From Prochlorothrix hollandica PCC 9006 = CALU 1027 (lineage in GTDB: Bacteria > Cyanobacteriota > Cyanobacteriia > Prochlorotrichales > Prochlorotrichaceae): 64,000 nucleotides of DNA. Each line of letters starts with the position of its first letter. The stretch's first letter is position 1. Both the position numbers and the translations under genes were made by a program. Under the pieces are notes generated by a model. It did not search any database. It saw only the letters and a list, made by a program, of their open reading frames with translations, and was not told where the DNA came from. Of this stretch, positions 34,928 to 44,682 are shown in pieces. The stretch is taken from contig NZ_KB235937.1 of the NCBI RefSeq assembly GCF_000332315.1, forward strand, positions 132,588 through 196,587, written 5' to 3'.

Positions 34928-35626
34928 ATGAACACACCTGAGTCTGTTGATCCCATCACCCTCCTACACCAAGACGTAAACCTCTGGAACCAGTGGCGTG
35001 AGCAAAACCTAGACACCAAAATTAGTCTGCGGGGTTTGGATTTACATGGTCTACACCTGATTCGCGCCAACTTCAATGGCTTAAATTTGACCGGGGTAGA
35101 CCTCAGTGATGCCGATCTCAGTGGAGCCAGCCTCATTGGAACCAACCTACGGCGAGCCGATCTCTCAGGGGCCAAACTCATTGGCTGTAGTTTAGTGGGG
35201 GCAAAGCTAATCGGTGCCGACCTGAGCCATGCCAACTTAGTGGCATCCAAGCTCATCAGCGCCCAACTGGTGGGGGCAGACTTGAGTGATGCTAACCTTA
35301 GTAACGCTAATTTACGCAAAGCGGATCTATTGGGGGCAGAACTGCGGGATACCCAGTGCCACCAGGCGGACTTTACGGAAGCAGACTTAACCCGTGCCTG
35401 CTTAGGAAATGCCGATCTCCAGGAGGCTATTTTTAAGCATACTAATTTGACGCGGGCCAGTTTTAATGGGGCCAAACTGAAGGGGGTGGATCTGCGGCAC
35501 TCCCTGTTAACGGATGCAGCCCTGGGCCATGCCTACTTAGTGGGGGCCATTATGAATCAAACCGTTCTCCAGACAACCCACCTCAATCCCGACTTACTCA
35601 GGGGTGTGGTCATTCAAGACACCTAG
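34928..35626 (+). CDS. Pentapeptide-repeat protein
   Basis: This 232-aa protein is built from about 30 A(D/N)Lxx-type pentapeptides (for example ADLSG, ANLSN, ADLTR), beginning near residue 30 after a short helical N-terminus with DVNLWNQWREQNL. These repeats fold as a right-handed quadrilateral beta helix. Such proteins are abundant in cyanobacteria and mostly of unknown function. No signal peptide or partner domain is seen. The repeats here belong to the protein family and are not one of the recent 15-bp expansions, because the codons vary. It stands alone between repeat-rich spacers. Confidence 0.93.
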   Translation: MNTPESVDPITLLHQDVNLWNQWREQNLDTKISLRGLDLHGLHLIRANFNGLNLTGVDLSDADLSGASLIGTNLRRADLSGAKLIGCSLVGAKLIGADLSHANLVASKLISAQLVGADLSDANLSNANLRKADLLGAELRDTQCHQADFTEADLTRACLGNADLQEAIFKHTNLTRASFNGAKLKGVDLRHSLLTDAALGHAYLVGAIMNQTVLQTTHLNPDLLRGVVIQDT

Positions 35627-35714
35627 GGCAACGGGGCTAGCAACTTAAAGCGGAAACCCAGTTACAGGAGGGGTGGCCGGGTCGAGACAGGGTTAAAACA
35701 GAGTCAGACCCTAG

Positions 35715-36082
35715 GGCTTACCGCTTACAGCGGGACAAGATTAACGGGACAGTGGTAATTATTCAGGGGTCCACAGGAGAATGAGGGTTTCAGGCTCTAG
35801 ACAACAGACCTTAGGCGATGTGAGAGGGGCCATTTCACTGGGGTGGGTTCACCGATTTTGGTAGGGGCAATCCCCCCGTGGTTGCCCCGGTTGTGGGTCG
35901 CCAAGAGGGTCGGCACGGGGGCGAGAACCCTACCCGAGGTCAATTGTTCCAAGGTGAAATGCACCCCGTTGATCCGGCTCTGACCGGAGATCGTGGGGCT
36001 GAAACCCGACTCATTTCCCCCTGAATAGTTACGGGACAGTGGGGCGCTCCGCGCCCCGCTGTCCCGGATTAAGTTGATACCC
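35715..36082 (-). repeat. Family-B element B9 interrupted by a 276-bp element
   Basis: The B halves are 35715-35755 and 36032-36082. Removing the 276-bp insert and one copy of its 11-bp duplication leaves exactly 81 bp. Confidence 0.92.
35756..36031. mobile_element. 276-bp non-autonomous element nested in B9 (11-bp target duplication)
   Basis: The ends are TAATTATTCAGGGG and CCCCTGAATAGTTA, matching at 13 of 14 positions when inverted. CGGGACAGTGG is duplicated at 35745-35755 and 36032-36042. Homology of the ends continues to a GGGTTTCAG/CTGAAACCC pair. There is no coding capacity. The 11-bp duplication would suit IS4-type transposases, which is inference only. Confidence 0.9.
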
Positions 36083-36089
36083 GACTAGG

Positions 36090-36156
36090 GGACTAGAACA
36101 CACAAAACCAGAACACACAAAACTAGAACACACAAAACCAGAACACACAAAACCAA
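36090..36156. repeat. 15-bp tandem array (AGAACACACAAAACC) abutting the glgB 3' end
   Basis: Four units end a few bases from the glgB stop codon. Confidence 0.95.
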
Positions 36157-36161
36157 GTCCT

Positions 36162-38507
36162 TTAGTCTTGGCCATAGGGTTGACGATCGCGATCTAAGCG
36201 AAACATCAACACCCCTAACGGGGGCAAACATAAATCCAAAGAATAGGGGTGATTGTGGAACGGCCATTCCTCCGCCCATTTGCCCCCCAAATTGCCCATA
36301 TTACTGCCCCCATATTCCCGCGCATCACTGTTAAACAGTTCCGTATAAAAGCCAAATTCCGGAACTCCAATGCGGTAGTGGGCATGGGGCTGGGGCGTAA
36401 AGTTACAAACCACCACCCCAAAGTCCTGGGGATCGGCCCCCCGCCGGAGAAACGAAATGACACTGTGGCGGTTGTCACTACAATCAATCCAGTCAAACCC
36501 CGATTCCTGGAAATCCTGGCTATACAGGGCCGGTTGACTGCGGTACAGGTGATTCAGATCCTGAAGAAAACGTTTCAACTGGTGATGTAAGGGATCCTTA
36601 AGAAGCTGTTGATTTAAATCCCCCCAGACATTCCACTCTTCCCACTGCCCCAGTTCCAGGCCCATAAATAGGGTTTTTTTGCCGGGGTGGGCATACATAA
36701 ACCCACAAAGGCAGCGAACATTGGCGAACTTCTGCCACTCATCACCGGGCATCTTACTCAGGATCGACCCTTGGCCCCGCACCACATCATCGTGGGATAA
36801 CACCAACATAAAGTTCTCGCTGTGGTGATACCACATGGGGAAGGTGACGTTGTTGTGGTGGAATTGGCGCAGGCCCGGTTCCATGGTGAAATAATCCAAC
36901 ACATCATGGGTCCAGCCTAAATTCCATTTGGCATTAAAGCCTAACCCCCCCACATAGGTGGGCCAGGAAACCATGGGCCAGACCGTGGATTCTTCCGCGA
37001 TCGACAAAATCCCAGGAAACTGGCTAAACAACACCTGGTTCAGTTGCCGCAGAAAATCGGCAGCCTCAATATTTTCCCGGCCCCCATACTGGTTGGTGAC
37101 CCATTCCCCAGCCTTGCGACCATAATCTAAGTACAACATGGAAGCCACAGCATCGACGCGAATACCATCAATGTGGTATTTGTCGAACCAAAAGAGGGCA
37201 TTGGCAATCAGAAAATTACGCACTTCCGGACGATCGTAATCAAACACCAAGGTGCCCCACTCCGGCTGTTGCCCTTTGCGGGGATCTGCATATTCATAGA
37301 GGGGCGTGCCATCAAAATCCCCTAAGCCATGTTCATCCTTGGCAAAGTGCCCCGGCACCCAGTCCAAAATAACCCCCAATCCCTGGTGGTGGCACTGATC
37401 AATGAAATACATTAACCCTTCTGGATCCCCAAACCGAGACGTGGGGGCATAGTAGCCCGTGACTTGGTAGCCCCAAGACCCGTCAAAGGGGTGTTCCGCT
37501 AAGGGCAGAAGTTCCACATGGGTATACCCCAGTTCCAGCACATAGGGAATGAGGGAATGGGCCAATTCCCGATAGGACAAGAAACGGGATCGGGGTTGGT
37601 AGCCGGAAATGGGAACGGGGACGAAGGGGATAGGGGTAGACCTATCCGAGGGCAGAAGCGGGGGATCCTCCGTGGCGGTATGTCGCCAGGATCCCAGGTG
37701 AACCTCGTAGATGGCAATGGGCTGGCTGAGGGGATCCCGTTGCCCCCGTTGCTGGAGCCAGTCCCCATCCTGCCAGGTGTAGCGATCGAGATCCGTAACA
37801 ATGGAAGCGGTGCGAGGGCGAACTTCGTGGTAAAAACCAACGGGGTCAGACTTTTGATAGATCTGCCCCTGGGCGGTTTGCACCTCATATTGGTAGCGAT
37901 CGCCCAGATCACAGCCGGGAATAAAGAGGATCCAAATGCCTGCCGCCGTGGGCTGCATCTGATGCTGTCGCCCCTGCCACTGGTTCACATCGCCAATGAT
38001 GGAAACCCCCAGGGCGGCGGGTGCCCACAGGGCAAAGTAAACTCCAGCAATCCCCTCCAGCGTTAAGGGATGGGCACCCAGCTTGTCATAGAGACGCAGA
38101 TGCTTCCCCGCCTGAAATAAGGTTCGATCGTCATCCGTCCAATAATCAGACCGAAAGCCATAGGGATCATAAAAGATCTGCTGTTGCCCGGTGGCAGTTT
38201 CCAGGCGCAATTGATAGGGACGACCAGAACGACCGAGTTCAGCGGCGATCGGCCCCTCGAAAAAATGGGGATGGTGGCGAGGAGTGAGGGGATAGTCTTC
38301 GCCATCATCCCCAGTCACAACCCCCACGGCCACGGCCTGGGGCAGATAGGTGCGCACCACCCAACCCTCTCCCCCCGATCCTGCCAATGCCACCTCCGAT
38401 GCCGATCCAGATGCCAATAGCCGATGGCAACCCAGGAGGGAAAAGGGATCAGGATGGCGATTTTGAACGACTAATTCAACCTGTTCAGGGGAAAGGCTGG
38501 GTATCAT
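36162..38507 (-). CDS. glgB: 1,4-alpha-glucan branching enzyme
   Basis: This 781-aa GH13 enzyme makes alpha-1,6 branches in glycogen. In order it has two beta-sandwich N-terminal modules (HPDPFSLLGCH at the start, VYFALWAPAALGVSIIGDVNQW near 155) and the barrel with GVILDWVPGHFAKDEHGL. The nucleophile is in IDGIRVDAVASMLYLDY and the acid/base in ILSIAEEST. The fourth region is LSHDDVVRGQGSILSKMPGD, where the usual sequence is HDEVVHGK. The catalytic Asp after His is kept, but the next Glu is Asp and His is Arg. An all-beta C-terminal domain follows. The variant motif suggests one of the divergent cyanobacterial branching-enzyme paralogues. Confidence 0.95.
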   Translation of the reverse strand: MIPSLSPEQVELVVQNRHPDPFSLLGCHRLLASGSASEVALAGSGGEGWVVRTYLPQAVAVGVVTGDDGEDYPLTPRHHPHFFEGPIAAELGRSGRPYQLRLETATGQQQIFYDPYGFRSDYWTDDDRTLFQAGKHLRLYDKLGAHPLTLEGIAGVYFALWAPAALGVSIIGDVNQWQGRQHQMQPTAAGIWILFIPGCDLGDRYQYEVQTAQGQIYQKSDPVGFYHEVRPRTASIVTDLDRYTWQDGDWLQQRGQRDPLSQPIAIYEVHLGSWRHTATEDPPLLPSDRSTPIPFVPVPISGYQPRSRFLSYRELAHSLIPYVLELGYTHVELLPLAEHPFDGSWGYQVTGYYAPTSRFGDPEGLMYFIDQCHHQGLGVILDWVPGHFAKDEHGLGDFDGTPLYEYADPRKGQQPEWGTLVFDYDRPEVRNFLIANALFWFDKYHIDGIRVDAVASMLYLDYGRKAGEWVTNQYGGRENIEAADFLRQLNQVLFSQFPGILSIAEESTVWPMVSWPTYVGGLGFNAKWNLGWTHDVLDYFTMEPGLRQFHHNNVTFPMWYHHSENFMLVLSHDDVVRGQGSILSKMPGDEWQKFANVRCLCGFMYAHPGKKTLFMGLELGQWEEWNVWGDLNQQLLKDPLHHQLKRFLQDLNHLYRSQPALYSQDFQESGFDWIDCSDNRHSVISFLRRGADPQDFGVVVCNFTPQPHAHYRIGVPEFGFYTELFNSDAREYGGSNMGNLGGKWAEEWPFHNHPYSLDLCLPPLGVLMFRLDRDRQPYGQD

Positions 38508-38587
38508 GGCTCATCTAATCCATAAAGACTTGAATCCGCTAGGCTATTAACGTTGCCAGTTAAGTTAACCCTTGGAGAAGCCTTGCC

Positions 38588-38941
38588 ATGCCCCTAATCA
38601 AAGTACAAACCTCCCTAGCAGCCCCTGAACCCCAGGCGACAGAAACCCTGCTCAAGAGACTCTCTGCCAGCCTTGCTCAACACCTAAGCAAGCCGGAATC
38701 CTATGTCATGACTGCCTTGGAACCGGCAATCGCCATGACCTTTGGGGGCACCACCGAACCCGTCTGTTATGTGGAAATCAAAAGCGTAGGAACCATGAGT
38801 TCCCAACAAACCAAGGCCATGAGCCAAGACTTTTGCCAATACATCAGCGACAGTCTCGGCGTGCCTCGCAACCGGATTTATATTGAATTTTGTGATGCCC
38901 CAGGCTACCTCTGGGGCTGGGATGGTCACACCTTTGGTTAA
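38588..38941 (+). CDS. MIF-like / phenylpyruvate tautomerase family protein
   Basis: This 117-aa protein of the macrophage-migration-inhibitory-factor fold begins MPLIKVQTS. The Pro after Met would be the catalytic N-terminal proline. PVCYVEIKSVG and VPRNRIYIEFCDAPGYLWGWDGHTF are the conserved parts, and the final GWDGHTF matches the family's usual end. Such small trimeric proteins tautomerise phenylpyruvate-like substrates in vitro, and their role in cyanobacteria is unclear. GGAGA lies about 10 nt before the ATG. It converges on rpsJ. Confidence 0.9.
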   Translation: MPLIKVQTSLAAPEPQATETLLKRLSASLAQHLSKPESYVMTALEPAIAMTFGGTTEPVCYVEIKSVGTMSSQQTKAMSQDFCQYISDSLGVPRNRIYIEFCDAPGYLWGWDGHTFG

Positions 38942-39029
38942 TCAGACCCTCTGCCCTACAGCACACCGACACCCTAGGACTGATCCCCAGAATTAGGCAG
39001 AGATGGCAGGATGGCATCCCTAACAGTAA

Positions 39030-39063
39030 AAGGCTTTGCAGTTCCAAGGTTCAGCAAAGCCTT
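39030..39063. terminator. Inverted repeat between MIF-like gene and rpsJ
   Basis: A perfect 10-bp stem AAGGCTTTGC/GCAAAGCCTT with a 14-nt loop. On the minus strand it ends in TTTTAC. It probably ends transcripts from one or both sides. Confidence 0.55.
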
Positions 39064-39218
39064 ATCCAGTACACCCTGGCCACGGTTCACAGTCCAGGAA
39101 TGTTGATGCTAAACATAATGCCCATTGCCCCAGCTTCCCCTAGATCGTAACGGCGGAGGGATCAGGGTTGGTCAGTGGGGAAACGGGTAGAGGATCGATC
39201 GTAGCGTTGGCCCAGGAT

Positions 39219-39536
39219 CTACAACTTGACTTCAATATCCACCCCAGAAGGTAAGTCCAGCTTCATCAGGGCATCAATGGTTTTAGAAGAGGGACGGTAA
39301 ATATCAATAATCCGGCGGTGGGTGCGGCGCTCGAAGTGTTCGCGGGAATCTTTGTCCACGTGGGGCGATCGCAGAACACAATAAATCTTGCGCTTGGTGG
39401 GCAGGGGAATAGGCCCAACAGCCATGGCATTGGTGCGGTTAGCCGTGCTAACAATGCGCTCGCAGGAGGTATCCAGGAGGCGACGATCGAAGGCTTGAAG
39501 ACGAATACGAATTTTTTGCTGCTGGAGGGTAGCCAT
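39219..39536 (-). CDS. rpsJ: 30S ribosomal protein S10
   Basis: This 105-aa protein matches S10 ([61 protein letters not shown]). It binds 16S rRNA in the small-subunit head and, as NusE, takes part in antitermination. It is the last gene of the str cluster here (rpsL-rpsG-fusA-tuf-rpsJ), the usual order in cyanobacteria. Confidence 0.98.
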   Translation of the reverse strand: MATLQQQKIRIRLQAFDRRLLDTSCERIVSTANRTNAMAVGPIPLPTKRKIYCVLRSPHVDKDSREHFERRTHRRIIDIYRPSSKTIDALMKLDLPSGVDIEVKL

Positions 39537-39878
39537 AATTGGGGTGGGGTCAGATTCAGTTGGATAGGTTCGGATTAAAACAATGGGGGCAGGCAGTGCC
39601 CTGACGGGGAGAATAGCCTAAGCGCCTTAGCTTACAGCGGCACAGTTGCCATCAGGGAACCAACGACAGTCTAGTGGCCAAAACAGGAAAAACAGAAGCG
39701 GGAGATTTCTGGGTTAGGCCAACCTGACCTCGGCAAGGCTAAGGTCAACGATTGAACTCTGGTCTGCGATCGTAGTCCTAATTCAACATCAGGACTACGC
39801 CTCAGACGACCCCAGAAATCAAGAACGGTGGTTTTAAGCCCAAAGCTATTAAGCCAAGAGCTATTAAGCCAAGAGCTG
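39537..39878. other. tuf-rpsJ spacer
   Basis: This spacer holds a 15-bp array next to the tuf stop and about 250 bp without clear features. No terminator with a T tract is seen. Confidence 0.5.
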
Positions 39879-39892
39879 TTAAGCCAAGATCT
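39838..39892 (-). repeat. 15-bp tandem array duplicating the end of tuf
   Basis: On the minus strand, units of CTTGGCTTAAYAGCT run on from the tuf terminus. The last codons and stop codon of tuf (TTGGCTTAA) are themselves the first unit, so the stop is repeated downstream three more times. Confidence 0.9.
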
Positions 39893-41108
39893 TAGACACC
39901 ACACCGGCTCCGATGGTGCGGCCACCCTCACGGATAGCAAAACGCATCCCCTGCTCAATGGCAATGGGGTTGATCAGATCGACGGTCATTTTGATGCGAT
40001 CGCCGGGCATCACCATTTCCACTTCCGTACCATCATCAGCGGTGAACGCAGCAATGGTACCGGTCACGTCGGTGGTACGCACATAGAACTGGGGCTTATA
40101 GCCAGAGAAAAATGGAGTGTGACGGCCACCTTCTTCCTTTTTCAGCACATAAACCTCAGACTCGAACTTGGTATGGGGGGTGATACTGCGACTCTTGGCC
40201 AACACCATACCGCGCTCCAGATCTTCCTTCTGAATACCCCGCAGCAGCACGCCAACGTTATCCCCAGCCATCCCTTCATCCAACAACTTCCGGAACATTT
40301 CTACGCCGGTTACGATGGATTTGCGGGTATCGCGGATACCAATGATTTCGATTTCTTCGCCCACCTTGACCTTACCGCGCTCAATACGACCGGTGGCCAC
40401 GGTTCCACGACCGGTAATGGAGAAGACATCCTCAATGGCCATCAGGAACGGCTTATCAATATCCCGTTCGGGGGTGGGGATAAAGGCATCCACTTCAGCC
40501 ATCAATTTGTGGATTTTATCAACCCACTCATTTTCACTTTGCTTCGTGGTGCCTTTAGCAATCATAGCGTCCACAGCCTGGAGGGCCGATCCCGCCACAA
40601 TGGGAATACTGTCGCCATCAAAACCATATTCGGTCAGGAGTTCACGAACTTCCAGTTCCACCAATTCCAGCAGTTCATCATCGTCCACCATGTCCTGCTT
40701 ATTCAGGAAGACCACGATGTTAGGCACACCCACCTGCTTCGCCAGCAGAATATGCTCGCGGGTTTGGGGCATGGGACCATCAGCCGCAGACACCACGAGA
40801 ATGGCACCGTCCATTTGAGCGGCACCGGTGATCATGTTCTTCACATAATCAGCGTGACCAGGGCAATCCACGTGGGCATAGTGACGCTCTGCGGTCTCAT
40901 ACTCAACGTGGGCCGTGTTGATGGTGATACCCCGTGCTTTCTCTTCAGGGGCCGCATCAATCTCATCGTACTTTTTAGCCTTAGCCTGACCCAGGGCTGC
41001 CAGGGTTAAGGTAATTGCCGCAGTCAGCGTTGTCTTGCCGTGGTCAACGTGGCCAATGGTACCGATGTTGACGTGGGGTTTATTCCGTTCAAATTTTTCG
41101 CGTGCCAT
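39879..41108 (-). CDS. tuf: Elongation factor Tu
   Basis: This 409-aa protein, the usual cyanobacterial length, delivers aminoacyl-tRNA to the ribosome. GTPase motifs are GHVDHGKTT (G1), the DEID...[13 protein letters not shown] switch region, DCPGHADYV (G3), NKQD (G4) and SAL (G5). Domains 2 and 3 follow, with the final [13 protein letters not shown]. It lies downstream of fusA by about 145 bp. Confidence 0.99.
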   Translation of the reverse strand: MAREKFERNKPHVNIGTIGHVDHGKTTLTAAITLTLAALGQAKAKKYDEIDAAPEEKARGITINTAHVEYETAERHYAHVDCPGHADYVKNMITGAAQMDGAILVVSAADGPMPQTREHILLAKQVGVPNIVVFLNKQDMVDDDELLELVELEVRELLTEYGFDGDSIPIVAGSALQAVDAMIAKGTTKQSENEWVDKIHKLMAEVDAFIPTPERDIDKPFLMAIEDVFSITGRGTVATGRIERGKVKVGEEIEIIGIRDTRKSIVTGVEMFRKLLDEGMAGDNVGVLLRGIQKEDLERGMVLAKSRSITPHTKFESEVYVLKKEEGGRHTPFFSGYKPQFYVRTTDVTGTIAAFTADDGTEVEMVMPGDRIKMTVDLINPIAIEQGMRFAIREGGRTIGAGVVSKILA

Positions 41109-41253
41109 TTAACATTTATCCCTTTTTACTGATTAGACATTTCCGGAAACGAAGGCAGAAATGGGGCAAGGCCAAACTTCTGCTTCGATCCTGGCCAAGA
41201 ACTGGGTTGGAATCATGGCAGAACCGCGCTGACCACTGTTTATCCAGCAATGC

Positions 41254-43332
41254 CTAGTAGGCGTTCCCTTTGCTTTTAGCAATGATGGTCTCTGCAACGT
41301 TGCGAGGCACCTCTGCATAGTGGCTGAATTCCATGGAAAATATACCGCGACCCTGGGTCATGGATCGAATATCTGTGGCATATCCAAACATTTCAGCCAG
41401 AGGCACTGTAGCCGTCACCTTGGCAATTTCTTCCTCGGTGACCTGCCCCTCGATTTGACCGCGACGAGAGATCAGATCTCCCATGATACCACCCATGAAG
41501 TCTTCAGGAACTTCGACTTCAACCTTCATCGTCGGCTCTAAAAGAACCGGAGAAGCTTTCATGACGGCATCCTTAATGGCCAAGGAACCTGCAATCTTAA
41601 AGGCCATCTCAGATGAGTCTACGTCGTGATAGGAACCATCCACTAAGGTGACCTTTAAGTCAATCACTGGATAGCCCGCTAAGATGCCCGAATCACAAGT
41701 TTCTTGGATCCCCTGGGCTGAAGGGTTGATGTATTCCCTAGGAATTGTACCGCCGACAACCTTGGAATGAAACTCAAAGCCACTCCCTTCTGGGGCGGGT
41801 TCCACGTCGATCACCACATGGCCATATTGCCCCTTGCCCCCACTCTGGCGAATAAACCGGCCTTCCGTGCGCACCGCTGCCCGAATGGTTTCCCGATAGG
41901 CCACCTGGGGAGCGCCAATGTTGGCCCCCACCTTATATTCCCGTAACATGCGATCGACGAGAATCTCTAAGTGCAATTCTCCCATGCCCGCAATCACGGT
42001 TTGATTGGTTTCGGGGTTAATGCTAACGCGGAAAGTGGGATCCTCTTCCGAAAGGGCTTGGAGTGCTTTGGCCAGCTTCTCCATGTCCTGTTTGGTTTTT
42101 GGCTCCACTGCTACGGAAATCACCGGTTCGGGGACATACAAGGATTCCAGAATTACCGGGTGATCCTCAGGACAGAGGGTATCGCCGGTAAAGGTGTCTC
42201 GCAGCCCCAGCACAGCCCCCAAATCCCCGGCCCGCAGTTCTTCCACTTCGATGCGATCGTCGGCTTTGAGAATAATTAACCGGGAAACCCGCTCCTTTTT
42301 ATCTTTAGTGGAGTTATAGACATAGCTGCCTTTACTCAACACCCCCGAATAGACCCGTATAAATGTGAGGCGACCATAGGGATCCGCCATAATTTTAAAG
42401 GCTAAGGCGGCCAAGGGTTCCTCGTCGGAGGAATGGCGATCGACCTCCGTGCCATCGGGCAGATGACCTTGGATGGCAGGAACATCCAAGGGAGACGGTA
42501 GATAATCCACCACGGCATCCAGCAAAGCCTGAACCCCACGGTTTTTAAAAGCAGAACCACAGAGAACCGGCACCAGATGATCGGTGACGGTACCCCGGCG
42601 CAGGGCCGATCGGATTTCCGTCTCTGTCACCGGTTTTCCCTCTAAATACTTGGCCATGATGACATCATCGACATCAGCCAGGGCTTCCACCAGCTTGCCG
42701 TGCCACTCTTGGGCCAGTTCCTGGAGATCATCGGGAATATCGAGATCCTCAATGTCTGTTCCCAGATCATTGGTGTTGATTCTGGCCCGCATCCGCACCA
42801 AGTCAATCACCCCTCGAAAGTCCCCTTCAGCACCGATGGGAATTTGGATCAGCACGGCATTGGCTTTAAGGCGATCCAGCAGTTGCTCATACACCCGGTA
42901 AAAACTGGCACCGGTGCGATCCATCTTGTTGATAAAGGCAATGCGGGGAACTTTATAGCGATCGGCCTGCCGCCACACTGTTTCCGACTGGGGCTGTACT
43001 CCCCCCACGGAACAAAAGACAGCAATCACCCCATCCAACACCCGCATGGAACGCTCCACCTCAATGGTGAAATCTACGTGACCGGGGGTATCAATAATAT
43101 TAATGTGGTGCTCGCGCCAGTTGGTGCTGATAGCCGCAGCCGTAATGGTAATGCCCCGCTCCCGCTCCTGCTCCATCCAATCAGTGACAGCGGTGCCGTC
43201 ATGCACCTCCCCAAGTTTGTGGACGATGCCTGAGTAGAACAGGATCCGTTCAGTAGTGGTAGTTTTACCGGCATCAATGTGGGCCGCAATACCAATATTG
43301 CGCACCCGATCCAGGGGAATAGTACGTGCCAC
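41254..43332 (-). CDS. fusA: Elongation factor G
   Basis: This 692-aa translocation GTPase has [19 protein letters not shown] (G1), [10 protein letters not shown] (G2), DTPGHVDFT (G3) and NKMD (G4). Domains II-V include [11 protein letters not shown] and the domain IV-V region [23 protein letters not shown]. Length and motifs indicate the canonical factor rather than the truncated EF-G2 type. It is separated from rpsG by an unusually long 625-bp spacer. Confidence 0.99.
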   Translation of the reverse strand: MARTIPLDRVRNIGIAAHIDAGKTTTTERILFYSGIVHKLGEVHDGTAVTDWMEQERERGITITAAAISTNWREHHINIIDTPGHVDFTIEVERSMRVLDGVIAVFCSVGGVQPQSETVWRQADRYKVPRIAFINKMDRTGASFYRVYEQLLDRLKANAVLIQIPIGAEGDFRGVIDLVRMRARINTNDLGTDIEDLDIPDDLQELAQEWHGKLVEALADVDDVIMAKYLEGKPVTETEIRSALRRGTVTDHLVPVLCGSAFKNRGVQALLDAVVDYLPSPLDVPAIQGHLPDGTEVDRHSSDEEPLAALAFKIMADPYGRLTFIRVYSGVLSKGSYVYNSTKDKKERVSRLIILKADDRIEVEELRAGDLGAVLGLRDTFTGDTLCPEDHPVILESLYVPEPVISVAVEPKTKQDMEKLAKALQALSEEDPTFRVSINPETNQTVIAGMGELHLEILVDRMLREYKVGANIGAPQVAYRETIRAAVRTEGRFIRQSGGKGQYGHVVIDVEPAPEGSGFEFHSKVVGGTIPREYINPSAQGIQETCDSGILAGYPVIDLKVTLVDGSYHDVDSSEMAFKIAGSLAIKDAVMKASPVLLEPTMKVEVEVPEDFMGGIMGDLISRRGQIEGQVTEEEIAKVTATVPLAEMFGYATDIRSMTQGRGIFSMEFSHYAEVPRNVAETIIAKSKGNAY

Positions 43333-43427
43333 GGTGATCTCCTTGAGGTTGCGAAATCAAGTACCGCTATTAACGTCCGACTCCAGCAACCATGCTATTA
43401 AAGGCAATAAAAAAGCTATAGACACTT

Positions 43428-43654
43428 GGCTATCAACTTAGGCCGCGATAGTTTAGGCCGCAATAGTTTAGGCCAGAATAGTTTAGGCCGCAATATAGCA
43501 ACCCTAAATCAGTTGTAAGGATCTCGACGGCTGAAACCCTTGGTGTGGTGTGCCCCCTCCGGGGGCACACCACACGACCCATTTAGGACTGCTGTAGTGG
43601 GGCACGGAGCACCCCACTGTTCCGTTAATCTGGTCCCGCTTTCAGCGGTAAGCC
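43428..43654 (+). repeat. Family-B element B12 with internal amplification and nested A6
   Basis: The B left end (GGCTATCAACTTAGGCC) is followed by about four tandem copies of the B segment TTAGGCCGCAATAGT. The last copy is interrupted at ATA|GT by A6 (43494-43596). The right part of B resumes with GTGGGGCACGGAGCACCCCAC and ends GGTAAGCC. Confidence 0.85.
43494..43596 (-). repeat. Family-A element, copy A6, nested in B12 (103 bp)
   Basis: TATAGCAACCCTAAAT (one change from consensus) to ATTTAGGACTGCTGTA. Confidence 0.9.
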
Positions 43655-43957
43655 AGTTTTAAGGAAGGGCAATGAATGACCCTCGCCCTCCTTGGCCCCA
43701 TGGGTCTATGACAAGACAGGGTTCATTAGGGTAGCGATCGCCCAGGGCAATAGTCTAGGACTGTAGAGCTAGGACTGTAGAGCTAGGACTGTATCAATCC
43801 TAACTATTTAAATTCTATACCCATTGCCCCTAAGATCCCTAAGACTATGGGATTACACCACAATTGAACCCCCTCGGCAGACTCAGCGACCGGATCCACC
43901 ACCCAACTGAGGGGTTGGGGTTTAAACCCCAGGCTGCAATCCTAAAGTCAGAGCATT

Positions 43958-44428
43958 CTAATAGCGGTAGTGGGCGAAGGCTTTGTTGGCTTCCGCCATG
44001 CGGTGGGTTTCTTCCCGACGGCGCACAGCATTACCGGTTTCATTGGCGGCATCCATCAACTCATTGGCCAGTTTGATGGTCATGGATTTACCGGAGCGTT
44101 CACGGGAAAAGCGCACGAGCCAGCGCAGGGCTAGGGCAGTGCCGCGATCGGCGCGAACTTCCATGGGAACCTGATAGGTGGCACCCCCAACACGGCGAGC
44201 ACGAACTTCCACCAGGGGCGTGGCATTACGCACTGCTTTTTCAAATAATTCAACCGGTTCTGAGCCGGTACGCTCTTCAATGGTCTTGAAGGCGTTGTAC
44301 AACATACCAGAAGCCAAGGAACGCTTGCCACTTTGCATCAAGCGAGCCACCATCATGCTGACAAGGCGACTGTTGTAAACAGAATCGGGGGTAACGTTTC
44401 TCTTCTGAGCGCGATTACGACGAGACAT
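43958..44428 (-). CDS. rpsG: 30S ribosomal protein S7
   Basis: This 156-aa S7 begins [23 protein letters not shown] and ends [18 protein letters not shown]. It organises the 3' domain of 16S rRNA and is usually the autoregulator of the str operon. It lies 254 bp downstream of rpsL, with B10 in between. Confidence 0.99.
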   Translation of the reverse strand: MSRRNRAQKRNVTPDSVYNSRLVSMMVARLMQSGKRSLASGMLYNAFKTIEERTGSEPVELFEKAVRNATPLVEVRARRVGGATYQVPMEVRADRGTALALRWLVRFSRERSGKSMTIKLANELMDAANETGNAVRRREETHRMAEANKAFAHYRY

Positions 44429-44475
44429 TCTCTAAAATAATTCCCAAAAAAAACTGCCAAAACCCTGGAATAGGG

Positions 44476-44556
44476 GGGTATCAACCTAAGCCGGGGCTGG
44501 GGGGCGCTCCGCGCCCCCCAGTCCCGTTAATCTTGTCCCGCTTTAAGCGGGAACCC
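44476..44556 (+). repeat. Family-B element, copy B10 (81 bp, perfect 8-bp duplication)
   Basis: GAATAGGG lies directly on both sides (44468-44475 and 44557-44564). GGGTATCAACCTAAGCC start and GCTTTAAGCGGGAACCC end. It lies inside the rpsL-rpsG spacer. Confidence 0.95.
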
Positions 44557-44682
44557 GAATAGGGCATCAAAATGGGGATTAGAAATCCCCCGCTGAGTCT
44601 AAAGATGATGGTTCATTGTTCTTAGCCCAGGGGGTGAAGCCAGAGTCGGCAGGTCTGGGCAATGAACGTTACCTAGCTAACA

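Larger units (their letters stand above)
43333..43957. other. Enlarged rpsG-fusA spacer filled with nested repeats
   Basis: The spacer holds B12, in which a 15-bp part is amplified four times, with family-A element A6 nested in it. A 14-bp array (CTAGGACTGTAGAG, about 2.7 units) lies at 43757-43795. No gene is seen. Confidence 0.8.

Noticed and set aside
34928-35626. Pentapeptide-repeat gene as another recent 15-bp expansion
   Set aside because: Codons differ from repeat to repeat and the pattern is the ancient A(D/N)LXX fold, so it is a normal family member.
39828-41009. 393-aa ORF antisense to tuf
   Set aside because: It is an open frame forced by the codon bias of tuf. The protein has no recognisable family, while the opposite strand is a perfect EF-Tu.
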